From: Thermoplasmata archaeon
GTDB taxonomy: Archaea > Thermoplasmatota > E2 > DHVEG-1
Direction of reading: 5' to 3'
NCBI GenBank assembly: GCA_020054475.1
Contig: JAHWGJ010000010.1
Location: 1-49,945, forward strand
DNA length: 49,945 bases
Of the stretch, positions 18,309 through 26,387 are shown in pieces. The notes below the pieces were generated by a model. That model saw only the letters and a program-made list of their open reading frames with translations. It was not told where the DNA came from and did no database searches. A program made the position numbers and the translations under genes. Position 1 is the stretch's first letter; the number at the start of each line of letters is the position of its first letter.

Positions 18309-18464
18309 ATTTTTATGTCTCCTATAGGTTTAAATATATGGTATAAAATAATATTGTAAGTTATAAATATATCCATAACAAATATTATACTTATTGATGT
18401 AACTTTGTTATTAGTAATTGATTTAATAGATATATTTTAAATTAAAATATTTTATTCTATATCT

Positions 18465-18497
18465 TATCATCATAATAAACAAGTAATTATGTTTTAA
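18465..18497 (+). repeat. Intergenic orientation-locked repeat, copy 4 (partly decayed)
   Basis: ATCATCATAATAAAC followed by AAGTAATTATG keeps both halves with few changes. It touches the stop codon of the minus-strand C25 gene at 18498. Confidence 0.65.
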
Positions 18498-20294
18498 TTA
18501 ATTATAACCACCAATTTTAAGGCTAGGATCTCCAAGAAGAATAAACTCTTCAACAGTAAATTCATCATCGGGAACATCGGTAATATACGCATTCTGAGTT
18601 TTGGTCATCATTTGACCCAGCGTCTCACTATTTTTGTAATTATTGAAAAACTCAATAGACATTTTTCCTGCACCAGAGTCAACGCCACCAAACGCTGTTC
18701 TAGTAGCCCCAATTGATGCAATTGACCCTCCACCTTCATGTTTAATGAAATACCAAGCATAACAAGGAACTCTTAACGATGTATCGTAATCAAGGATTCT
18801 TGCAAGAATATCAATAATACGATAAAACTTATAATCAAGTAAATCCTGAAGTACAAAATCAAGTTTTGCAGTTAAACACGCATCAAAAAAGATTATAGGT
18901 AGCTTATATCCATTTATAAGATCCTCAATATAGGGAGTAAAATATGATCTTAAAAAAAGACCTTTTGAAGAATATGTGCCCATTCCATGTTCAAATCCAT
19001 GGCCAGAATAATCCAAAAAACCTGCACCCTCGTTAATTGCCCCAGAAATTGTTTTTCTATTAAAATTATTTTCTGAGGCCCATATGATATAAGATGGATT
19101 AAAATCAGACATAATATCCATAATCATTTCATTGAGTTCTTCTCCTTCATTCCCCGGATTCCATCGAAACGTATTACCTCCAATAAATATCATATTATCA
19201 AACCAATCTTGATAAAAGGTCTCAGTTTCATAATGAATGATTTTATCAACAACTATTTCCACTTCTTTTATTTCATCACACGCAAGACGTCCAATATGAA
19301 CATCAGGAAAAAGATCCAGTTGATCCTCACCAGTTTCTCCAAAAATATTGTTATTATTAGAATCCCAACTGCTAAAATCTCCATTTGCATCAAGCAAATC
19401 TGAGTAATATAAATCTGTGAGAGTATCCTCTTGCCATCTGTCCCATAGTTTAACGGAACTGGTTCGAATAGGTAATTTATATATACTTCCTATGAGTAAA
19501 ATATAAGATGCTCCAAAATTTTCGACAGTCTCTTTAATAAAATATTTAATTTTTTCAGGTTCATCCCGGCCAGTATATTCCAAATAAATATCTTCAGTTG
19601 ACTTAAATAGCGTTTTAATATTATAGTTTTCTTTATGAGATATCAAGGGTTGTATTGCATTTGAATATTCTTTTGGTGCAATGATTATTAAATCATATTC
19701 ATCTGGAAATAATACTGATATTTTTGGTACATGGTAAAAAACATTAATTTCAACTTTTTCACTATGGTAAATAAGATTATTTTTAGGGGAATATCTAACA
19801 GGATAACAATCAACAATGAGATATGATACATGTTCATTATTATCCAAACCAGCAGTCATAATATAACTATGTCCAATTGTAGGATACAACTCTTCACTTT
19901 CATATACGCTAATATCTTTTACATATTCTTTTTTACTGATTGCATCCCTAGATACAAGTTCAGGTTCTATAAAAGGTACAATTTTTTTTGATAATTCAAT
20001 CACTTTTTCATTCGAAAAAATCACTTCAACTTGATTGATTTTTGTTCCAACTGGAAAAGAAAAAAGTTTTGTCACTACAGGTAAAACAGGTTTTCCAACA
20101 TCAAAAAATGTGGAGGTAGCTTGCTCCAAAGAAATAGATACATACTGATCAATATTTTCAATTATTAATTCTGAGATTATAAATATTTCATCTTGTTTTT
20201 TCACATAATATTCTGAATCTATGTTTAATGCAACTGCCCCAAGTCCACTTAAGATTAAAAAACCAATTATTAAAACTGAAAATATTTTTTTCAT
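18498..20294 (-). CDS. Secreted gingipain-like C25 cysteine peptidase with propeptide
   Basis: The protein has 598 residues. A signal peptide (about 1-23, ending GLGAVA) is followed by a propeptide of about 190 residues (VGKPVLPVVTKLFSFPVG...) and the catalytic domain from DEYDLIIIAPKEYS. Catalytic residues are His432 in YSGHGFEHG and Cys473 in FFDACLTAK. The shared acidic loop DLYYSDLLDANGDFSSWDS with NNNNIFGETGED is present. Unlike the copies at 9274 and 16572 it has no PKD-like module and ends with the subfamily tail EEFILLGDPSLKIGGYN. The closest relatives in the window are 33056 and 36792. GGAG-like AAGGAGAAAA lies upstream of the start. Confidence 0.9.
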   Translation of the reverse strand: MKKIFSVLIIGFLILSGLGAVALNIDSEYYVKKQDEIFIISELIIENIDQYVSISLEQATSTFFDVGKPVLPVVTKLFSFPVGTKINQVEVIFSNEKVIELSKKIVPFIEPELVSRDAISKKEYVKDISVYESEELYPTIGHSYIMTAGLDNNEHVSYLIVDCYPVRYSPKNNLIYHSEKVEINVFYHVPKISVLFPDEYDLIIIAPKEYSNAIQPLISHKENYNIKTLFKSTEDIYLEYTGRDEPEKIKYFIKETVENFGASYILLIGSIYKLPIRTSSVKLWDRWQEDTLTDLYYSDLLDANGDFSSWDSNNNNIFGETGEDQLDLFPDVHIGRLACDEIKEVEIVVDKIIHYETETFYQDWFDNMIFIGGNTFRWNPGNEGEELNEMIMDIMSDFNPSYIIWASENNFNRKTISGAINEGAGFLDYSGHGFEHGMGTYSSKGLFLRSYFTPYIEDLINGYKLPIIFFDACLTAKLDFVLQDLLDYKFYRIIDILARILDYDTSLRVPCYAWYFIKHEGGGSIASIGATRTAFGGVDSGAGKMSIEFFNNYKNSETLGQMMTKTQNAYITDVPDDEFTVEEFILLGDPSLKIGGYN

Positions 20295-20490
20295 ATTATT
20301 TTTCTCCTTATTAAGAAATTATTCCCCAAAATTAATTTTCATTATAATATATCAAATATAATTTAAATCATTTTTGCTTAATTTAGACTCAATTTGCAAA
20401 TGTTAACATGGGGGAATACCACAAATATTTACTAATGATTGGCATCAAAATCAAATAACATTCTTTTTTATCCTCAAATGGAATTAAAAA

Positions 20491-20520
20491 TATCATAATT
20501 AACAAGAAATAATGCTACTA
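20491..20520 (+). repeat. Intergenic orientation-locked repeat, copy 5 (partly decayed)
   Basis: TATCATAATTAACAAGAAAT then AATGCTACTA: one mismatch in the core, with the GCTAC end kept. It lies between two minus-strand genes. Confidence 0.65.
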
Positions 20521-20539
20521 TCTCATATGCAAACAAACA

Positions 20540-21547
20540 TCATTTTTTTAATAAGAATAATTTGGATATTTTTTTAATGTTTTTAGAAATACTTTTAATA
20601 TATATTATAAAATGGATAATGGTTAAAATTACTGATATTAAACCTGACCAATCATGAATTAAGGATATTTCATTTAAAGGTGTCAACAGTATATTAATTC
20701 CAATATATTGTAGAAATCCGGGGAATTTGATAATACCTGTAGTTATAACTAAACAAAATGAAAATAAAAGGGAGATATTAATGAGATATGCAATGGTTTT
20801 TCTTGAAAATGTTTTATTAATGGACTTTTTAAATATTATTTTTGAATATCTTACGATCTGTTTCCAATATAGATCGACATGTATGCTTACTAAAATCATT
20901 AGAATAATCCCAAACCAATGATGAAACCTATAAACAATTATTCTAGGAATAAAATCATAGTTTATTTTTAATATATTATAAACATCCAAAAATAATAATA
21001 CTCCTGTTAATCCAATAATTAAAAATATTATTGTGAGAAAAATATTGGAAAAATAATAAATGGTTTTTTTATTTTTTTTTATTAATATTAAAATCTTATT
21101 TTCATTAATGTTATCTTTTTTATTTTGATAAAATATTTGTTTATTCCATGATAAAATTAATAGTGATATTTGAATAATAAAAATAATTATTAATATATAA
21201 AAAATTTCATATCTTATTGGACGACTTAGTAATATTGCAACTAGTGCAATTGTACAGCTGGTCATTCCTAAAATTTTTGTAAATATTTTTTCTTTTTCTA
21301 ATGATATAATAGTATAAATTGATAATAGACCCCATGTAATATAAAAAATGCCCATAAAATATGCTGGTACTCTTTGCATAAAATATGTTCCAATTGTTAA
21401 TGATCCAAAAATTAATTCATATAATGTTTTTCCAAACCCAACTAAATTATAGGAATCAAAGGTACTAAAAAAAATGAGAATAACTCCAATTAAAATTCCC
21501 GCTATTCCAGATATTCTAAATATTAATTTTAAATATTTTTTTAACAT
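20540..21547 (-). CDS. Multi-pass membrane protein with cytochrome-b-like (DUF4405-type) C-terminal half
   Basis: The protein has 335 residues and about nine membrane helices. The N-terminal half (1-140) has four to five helices without polar motifs. The C-terminal half has histidines placed as in four-helix b-type cytochromes of the DUF4405 kind: RFHHWFG (His209/210), SIHVDLYW (His223), SLIHDWSG (His298) and IIHFIIY (His312). That pattern would allow one or two b hemes in the membrane. An electron-transfer role is inferred; the partner is not encoded nearby. The gene is flanked by AT-rich gaps and stands alone. Confidence 0.7.
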   Translation of the reverse strand: MLKKYLKLIFRISGIAGILIGVILIFFSTFDSYNLVGFGKTLYELIFGSLTIGTYFMQRVPAYFMGIFYITWGLLSIYTIISLEKEKIFTKILGMTSCTIALVAILLSRPIRYEIFYILIIIFIIQISLLILSWNKQIFYQNKKDNINENKILILIKKNKKTIYYFSNIFLTIIFLIIGLTGVLLFLDVYNILKINYDFIPRIIVYRFHHWFGIILMILVSIHVDLYWKQIVRYSKIIFKKSINKTFSRKTIAYLINISLLFSFCLVITTGIIKFPGFLQYIGINILLTPLNEISLIHDWSGLISVILTIIHFIIYIKSISKNIKKISKLFLLKK

Positions 21548-21830
21548 GCGTTCATAATTTTTTTTTTTAATTATTGAATTGATAATGATTTAATACGTTT
21601 TTCTGAATCTTTAATATTTAATAATAATTGTATTAATTTCATTATCATAACTAGATTTCTTTGCTATGTAATCTTCTAATAACAATTTCCATTATAATTA
21701 GTTCGATTATTTTATTTATATTATAATACTAATTCACACTTGTTAAGTGAATATTTAATAAACACCAATAATTTACTAATTTTTGGAAATTGTTCACATA
21801 TTTAATTTGAATATAGATATAGTTGAAATC

Positions 21831-22418
21831 ATGTCATTTATACCAACATTTGAAATAGGTTTATGGAATGCCTGGATTTTTATGGTTTGGTTAATAGTAA
21901 CACCTTTTTTATCAAGTTTCGTAATAAAAGAAAAAGGAGTAAATAAAATACTTAGAACATCTGTTCCTATGAAATATGAGAAAACACTAAATATAATTTC
22001 AATGGCTGCGGTATATATTGGATTTTTATATTCAATTTTTCTTCCATTAACAATTAATACAATATGGTTTTACTTGGGTTTTTTAATTTTTTTATTTGGT
22101 TTTATTTTTGATTTGTCTGTTTTTATTACTATTAGAGGTGCTAAACTTGATAAACCATTTACAAATGGACCTTACAAGTTCTCAAGACATCCTCTATATT
22201 TTGCTTTATTTGTAATAATTATTAGTATTTCAATGATGAGTTTATCTTGGGTATTTCTTCTAATTGCAATAACATGTGGAATTCATCTATTTATTGTTGC
22301 ACCAATTGAAGAAAAATATTGCCTAAAAAAATATGGTAAGCTTTACCAGGAATATATTGATAGAACACCAAGGTGGATTGGATTTCCAAAATCTGGAAAA
22401 ACTACTAAATTAGGATAG
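21831..22418 (+). CDS. Isoprenylcysteine carboxyl methyltransferase (ICMT)-family membrane protein
   Basis: The protein has 195 residues from ATG 21831; a TTG at 21783 would add 16 residues, and neither start has a clear ribosome site. Four to five helices are followed by the ICMT/PEMT SAM-binding signature: GPYKFSRHPLY, then after a helix pair PIEEKYCLKKYGKLYQEYIDRTPRWIG. The Arg-His-Pro and the Glu-Glu...Tyr-Arg/Pro-Arg-Trp elements bind SAM in this family. Such proteins methylate isoprenylated cysteines, phospholipids or other hydrophobic substrates; the archaeal substrate is not known. It is convergent with the small gene at 22420. Confidence 0.82.
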   Translation: MSFIPTFEIGLWNAWIFMVWLIVTPFLSSFVIKEKGVNKILRTSVPMKYEKTLNIISMAAVYIGFLYSIFLPLTINTIWFYLGFLIFLFGFIFDLSVFITIRGAKLDKPFTNGPYKFSRHPLYFALFVIIISISMMSLSWVFLLIAITCGIHLFIVAPIEEKYCLKKYGKLYQEYIDRTPRWIGFPKSGKTTKLG

Positions 22419-22419
22419 A

Positions 22420-22593
22420 TTATTTATTACTGAAGTCTTTAAATCCCTGCTCTTCAAACTCTTTAATTTTCTTGTTAAAATTCTTTGTAGGACATTGGAG
22501 CAGACCAAAATATTTTATTTTATCTGCCTTTCCTCCACAATCATCTATGGTCACTAAAATACTACCATCATGGTTAATCATTACTTTTTTCAT
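22420..22593 (-). CDS. Small protein of unknown function
   Basis: The protein has 57 residues from the ATG at 22593, preceded by GTGGA 5 bases upstream; a GTG at 22602 is the alternative start. Sequence features are a beta hairpin start (MKKVMINHDGSILVTIDDCGGKAD), a second Cys in LLQCPTKN, and a charged C-terminal helix (KIKEFEEQGFKDF). I recognise no family. It ends 1 base from the stop of the convergent methyltransferase gene. Codon use looks normal for the window, so I regard it as real with moderate confidence. Confidence 0.55.
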   Translation of the reverse strand: MKKVMINHDGSILVTIDDCGGKADKIKYFGLLQCPTKNFNKKIKEFEEQGFKDFSNK

Positions 22594-22700
22594 ATTTTCC
22601 ACTCATATTTAAATATTTTTTTAAAAATATCGGGCCATGTTTCTCCTTATGGTTATGTGTTTATATTAATTATTTTAAAACAAATAATACTTGTCTGCTA

Positions 22701-22720
22701 ATATCATTATCAGCAAGCAC
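22701..22720 (+). repeat. Intergenic orientation-locked repeat, copy 6 (left half only)
   Basis: ATATCATTATCAGCAAG matches the left half of the repeat; the AATAATGC half is replaced. It lies upstream of the cold-shock gene. Confidence 0.35.
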
Positions 22721-22771
22721 TGGATTTATTAACTATGAATAAATACGAAGTCTAATTTGAGGAAGAAGAAT

Positions 22772-22963
22772 ATGAAAGGAAAAATAAAATGGTATAACTC
22801 AAGAAAGGGATATGGATTCATAGAGGGTGAAGATAAAAAAGATATATTCGTACATCGAAACTCTATACCAGATGGAACATATCTAAATGAAGGGGATCAA
22901 GTTGAATATGAAATAGAAGATTCAGATAAGGGTCCCCAAGCAACTAATGTAAAGAAGCTATAG
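22772..22963 (+). CDS. Cold-shock domain protein (CspA-like)
   Basis: The 63-residue single-domain protein binds single-stranded nucleic acid and acts as an RNA chaperone in this family. Both RNP motifs are present, RKGYGFIEG and DIFVHRNSI, together with KIKWYN at the start and GPQATNVKKL at the end. ATG 22772 has GAGG 10 bases upstream; the TTG at 22757 is less likely because homologues start at MKGKIKWYN. A strong inverted repeat follows the stop. This is the intact counterpart of the frameshifted gene at 2913. Confidence 0.93.
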   Translation: MKGKIKWYNSRKGYGFIEGEDKKDIFVHRNSIPDGTYLNEGDQVEYEIEDSDKGPQATNVKKL

Positions 22964-22993
22964 AATGTTTGAAGGCATTATCATCAAACATTC
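22963..22993 (+). terminator. Stem-loop directly after the cold-shock gene
   Basis: Perfect 10-base arms (GAATGTTTGA and TCAAACATTC) enclose an 11-base loop; the first arm base is the last base of the stop codon. It is a strong hairpin for such AT-rich DNA. It may protect the mRNA 3' end, help termination, or regulate the cold-shock message. Confidence 0.55.
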
Positions 22994-23069
22994 ATAAGAT
23001 AAAGGGAAATCTAGTCTATTATAATAGAGAACTACTCTATATTGTCAAATAACTATGAGGTAAAAAAAA

Positions 23070-23396
23070 ATGGCAGAAAAAACAATAAAAAAAGAAACAG
23101 TTAATGAAAAAAGAAATGAAAATACAATATTTGTTGGAAACAAACCTCCAATGAGCTACGTTCTTGCAGTAGTAACTCAGTTCAATACTAATAATTCTGA
23201 TGAAGTTGTAATAAAAGCTAGAGGTAGAGCGATTAGTAGGGCTGTAGATACTGCAGAAATTGTAAGGAATAAATTTGTTACAGATTCAGTTGTTAAAAAC
23301 ATAAATATCAATACTGAAAGCATGACAAATGAAGAAGGTAGAACTTCTAACGTATCTTCGATTGAGATATATTTATCTAAAAAGAAGGTTAAATAA
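23070..23396 (+). CDS. alba: Alba chromatin protein
   Basis: The 108-residue archaeal DNA/RNA-binding protein coats the chromosome as dimers. An N-terminal basic, disordered stretch of about 15 residues precedes the Alba fold, with [47 protein letters not shown] and the late strand [15 protein letters not shown] lies before the ATG. The palindrome TCTATTATAATAGA at 23015-23028 is probably its promoter box. It is a clear archaeal marker for the window. Confidence 0.94.
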   Translation: MAEKTIKKETVNEKRNENTIFVGNKPPMSYVLAVVTQFNTNNSDEVVIKARGRAISRAVDTAEIVRNKFVTDSVVKNININTESMTNEEGRTSNVSSIEIYLSKKKVK

Positions 23397-23430
23397 AGTT
23401 ATTTTGTTGTTGTAACTATTAAGTCATCAA

Positions 23431-23453
23431 CTTTTTCTTTTTCTATTCTATTT
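23431..23453 (+). terminator. T-rich terminator downstream of alba
   Basis: CTTTTTCTTTTTCTATTCTA begins 35 bases after the alba stop. Runs of T on the coding strand are the usual archaeal termination signal. Confidence 0.5.
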
Positions 23454-23479
23454 AATTTATTAACATAAATTATATGTTA

Positions 23480-23581
23480 TTAATATTTCAGCCTTTTCTT
23501 TCGATCTAATTTGTGTTTAATCATTCTATTGTGAAGCTCTTTTATCCTTTTTTCCACATGTTTTGTAAAATCATCTGACAT
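23480..23581 (-). CDS. Possible 33-residue basic mini-protein
   Basis: A minus-strand frame from an ATG at 23581 reads as one charged amphipathic helix (DDFTKHVEKRIKELHNRM, then KHKLDRKKRLKY). The composition is protein-like, but length and a weak ribosome site (AAGAAGT) leave it doubtful. Confidence 0.3.
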   Translation of the reverse strand: MSDDFTKHVEKRIKELHNRMIKHKLDRKKRLKY

Positions 23582-23862
23582 AATATTACTTCTTTAGATA
23601 GTATAATTATTAAAATTACTTAGAGGAAGGTTTTTCGATGAATACTAAATATTCACCGATATTCTTCATTTAGAATTTCTGGAAAATATTTCTATTTTTC
23701 TTCCATTCTCTCTAAGCATATTAATATTTGTATCTTATAATATATAAATATATCTATAAATATTTGAAAAAATCGCGTTTTTTCTATAAATCATTCATTT
23801 TCTCCTTCTACTTTTTCTATCTCAAGAGACTTCAATTTCTATTAATAACGTGTTAAACACTT

Positions 23863-23896
23863 ACGTCATAATCATCAAGTAATAATATATTTACAA
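23863..23896 (+). repeat. Intergenic orientation-locked repeat, copy 7 (partly decayed)
   Basis: ACGTCATAATCATC followed by AAGTAATAATATATTTACAA. The core and TACAA end are kept, with a small insertion. It lies upstream of the caspase-like gene. Confidence 0.65.
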
Positions 23897-24024
23897 CATA
23901 GATACTTTGATTGAAAATAAATATAACAAAAATTAAAAAACCGAATGATTTTTTTTATATGTACAATTTTCATAAAATAAAATTTATATTAATTTTTAAA
24001 AATTATGATTATAAGTGAATAATT

Positions 24025-24879
24025 ATGTATAGAATCATTTGTTTTATTATTGTGGGGTTGTTAATAACTAGTGGTATTAGTATAGCCGATAAGTCAATTG
24101 ATGAAACAGAATATTGGGGTGTTGTTGTAGTTGCATTAGATCAATCAATGGAACCTTATACCTATAATTCTCTTTTACAAAAAGAAAATTGGAAAAACAA
24201 CCATATTAAACTACTTTGGAAAAATAATGCAACCACTGAAAAAATATTCGATTCCATCGACTGGTTAATTGAAAATTCAGATGAGAATGATTTTGTATTA
24301 TTTTCAGTTGATGCCCACGGAACTCATTCAAATGGTGATTTTGGAATATGGCCTTTTGATGGAAGTGAAAATGGGATGATAACCGTTGGGGAACTTGATA
24401 ATAAATTTGATGAGGTCAATGCTAAAGGATTATGTTTGATTTTTGATTGTTGTTTAGCTGGTAACTTTGTAGATAATAATAATTTCTTTTTATCAATTAG
24501 TAATAAAAATATTTTTAGGAAAACAGTAATTGAAGGAATTGAGGATAATAATCGAGTTATTATTATGGGCACTATGCCAAATGGATTAGGATGTCATTGG
24601 GTTGATTATGATATTAATGGAAATATAATTGATGAAGTTTCCCCTACTACAGTGATAGCGGATGTTATTTTAAATGGTAATGATAAAAATAATGATGGAT
24701 TTACTTCCGCTGAGGAAATATATGTCTATCTAAAAGAAAATTATAGAAAATATGCATTAAAGGGTTTTTTATTAATTATTGTACAAATTACTATGTATTT
24801 ATATTATGGGTTTTTTGTTATTCCATTTCCAACAATATATGATAGTTATTCAGGTGAACTACCGATATTCTATAATTAA
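24025..24879 (+). CDS. Secreted caspase-like (C14-type) cysteine peptidase
   Basis: The protein has 284 residues with a signal peptide (to about residue 22). The clan CD dyad is visible: His98 in FSVDAHGTHSN after a hydrophobic strand, and Cys143 in LIFDCCLAGNF. Next comes a canonical 12-residue EF-hand-like loop, DKNNDGFTSAEE (24681-24716), suggesting calcium control. The C-terminal about 40 residues are hydrophobic (FLLIIVQITMYLYYGFFVIPF) and may anchor the protein. Caspase-like archaeal enzymes cleave after Arg/Lys or Asp; specificity cannot be read here. The gene stands alone between gaps. Confidence 0.82.
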   Translation: MYRIICFIIVGLLITSGISIADKSIDETEYWGVVVVALDQSMEPYTYNSLLQKENWKNNHIKLLWKNNATTEKIFDSIDWLIENSDENDFVLFSVDAHGTHSNGDFGIWPFDGSENGMITVGELDNKFDEVNAKGLCLIFDCCLAGNFVDNNNFFLSISNKNIFRKTVIEGIEDNNRVIIMGTMPNGLGCHWVDYDINGNIIDEVSPTTVIADVILNGNDKNNDGFTSAEEIYVYLKENYRKYALKGFLLIIVQITMYLYYGFFVIPFPTIYDSYSGELPIFYN

Positions 24880-25129
24880 TAAAATGAAAAGAAATGAGAT
24901 TATTTTTTATCTATAGTAAAATGGATTTCCTATGAATTATAATAAACATCTAAATCAATATGATTATAACATTTTACTTTATTTTATAATATTTAACCTA
25001 AATATTTTTTTAACCTGGTAAATATAAATAACGTTCAAATTATTTATATTCAAATAGTTAGATATATTTATATATTAGATACTACCTATAATTATGTAAT
25101 AATAATTTTAAATAATTGGAGGTAAGGGT

Positions 25130-26173
25130 ATGTATAAAAAACATATTACAACAATATGTTGTTTTTTTATTATAAGTACTTTGATTACTACATCAATAGT
25201 TATTGCAAAAGATAATGGAAATGGAAAGCCTGATCTATGTGATAAATTCGAAGAAAAGAAAGACAAGTGGTTCGATAAATGGGAAAATAAAGAGGAAGAA
25301 GAAAAGGATTGGGGTAACAAATGGGAAGAAAAGAGAGAGAAAAAAATAGATAAATTAGATGATAAAAAAGAAAAATTCTGTGATGAATGTGATGATGACA
25401 ATGATGAAGATAACAATGATGACAATAACGGAAATGACGGCGATGATGGAAATGGTGATGGTTCTGATAAGTATATAGAGAAAACATATTCCGAAGGAAC
25501 AGGTAATATTCCTCCTGTTGCTGATGTTTCTGCAGGTGAACCTTATATTGGTTTTAAAGATGAAAATATTGAGTTTAATGGTTCATTTAGTTATGATATT
25601 GATGGATATATTGTTGATTTTATATGGAGATTTAGCGATGGCACTATTAAAAATGGTGAGGTAGTCTTTCTTTCATTTAAAATTAATGATGATTATGAAG
25701 TTGAATTAACTGTTATAGATAATGATGGTGCAATCAACTCTACAATAACCTATATCTCTGTTGTTCAACCTAATAATCCTCCAACAGCACCAGTAGTTAT
25801 TGGACCTTCATTTGGAATTACAGATAGTTTATATGATTTTTCAGTTGTTTCTTTTGATTCTGATAATGATAACTTAATCTATTATGTTGAATGGGGGGAT
25901 GGTTGGAAATCTGAATCACTATCTGTTTCGAATGGTACTGGGGTGATATTTAAATATGATTGGGATTCAACTGGTGATTATATTATATCGGTAAAATCCT
26001 TTGATGGTTTCACATTTTCAGAGACTACAGAATATGAAATCACAATCGGTGTTTATACAGCTTCAACAGTATCGGATATCATACTTTTTATAATACTCAT
26101 AGTTATTTTAATTAGTGTATATCTAATTTTAAACAACCGTAAGAAAGAGAAACCTAAAAAGGCTGGTAACTAA
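25130..26173 (+). CDS. Surface-anchored PKD-domain protein
   Basis: The protein has 347 residues. A signal peptide (to about 25) is followed by a highly charged Lys/Glu/Trp helix region (about 30-85). An Asp/Asn-rich linker (CDECDDDNDEDNNDDNNG...) follows, then two PKD-type beta-sandwiches: VSAGEPYIGFKDENIEFNGS with SYDIDGYIVDFIWRFSDG, and DSDNDNLIYYVEWGDGW. One C-terminal membrane helix (about 318-338) ends in a basic tail NNRKKEKPKK. The topology is extracellular with a C-terminal anchor. The acidic linker probably binds calcium. GGAGGTAAGG sits in front of the start. No enzymatic motif was seen. Confidence 0.82.
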   Translation: MYKKHITTICCFFIISTLITTSIVIAKDNGNGKPDLCDKFEEKKDKWFDKWENKEEEEKDWGNKWEEKREKKIDKLDDKKEKFCDECDDDNDEDNNDDNNGNDGDDGNGDGSDKYIEKTYSEGTGNIPPVADVSAGEPYIGFKDENIEFNGSFSYDIDGYIVDFIWRFSDGTIKNGEVVFLSFKINDDYEVELTVIDNDGAINSTITYISVVQPNNPPTAPVVIGPSFGITDSLYDFSVVSFDSDNDNLIYYVEWGDGWKSESLSVSNGTGVIFKYDWDSTGDYIISVKSFDGFTFSETTEYEITIGVYTASTVSDIILFIILIVILISVYLILNNRKKEKPKKAGN

Positions 26174-26217
26174 AAATTTAAATTATCTATTGTCAAAAAC
26201 CATAAGTTCCAAAATTC

Positions 26218-26292
26218 GGGTAACATCTGTCAAATAAATTATTATTAAGAAAAATTGGAGAGTATAACGCGGTTATTTTTGTTAATACTCTT
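26218..26292 (+). repeat. Second intergenic element with hairpin, copy A
   Basis: GGGTAACATCTGTCAAATAA followed by a stem (AGAGTATAAC at 26259-26268 with GTTAATACTCT at 26281-26291). The same layout recurs at 38293-38367. Confidence 0.6.
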
Positions 26293-26304
26293 ATTTTAAA
26301 ATTT

Positions 26305-26338
26305 CAACATCATAATCAGTAAGAAAAAATGTTAAGAA
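26305..26338 (+). repeat. Intergenic orientation-locked repeat, copy 8 (right half decayed)
   Basis: CAACATCATAATCAG is a perfect left half; the core reads TAAGAAAAAATG. It lies 50 bases before the propeller gene. Confidence 0.6.
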
Positions 26339-26387
26339 ACCCTTTTAAATACAAAATTCATTATAATAATCATAAGGGGGAATTTCA

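Larger units (their letters stand above)
23397..24024. other. 628-base gap between Alba and the caspase-like gene
   Basis: The gap holds a T-rich termination tract (23431-23453), one weak minus-strand mini-ORF (23480-23581), several pyrimidine-rich runs (about 23690-23830) and repeat copy 7. No larger gene is supported on either strand. Confidence 0.5.

Noticed and set aside
25108-25487. Minus-strand Ser/His/Leu-rich ORFs opposite the PKD protein
   Set aside because: They are antisense shadows of the Lys/Glu- and Asp-rich region of the 25130 gene.
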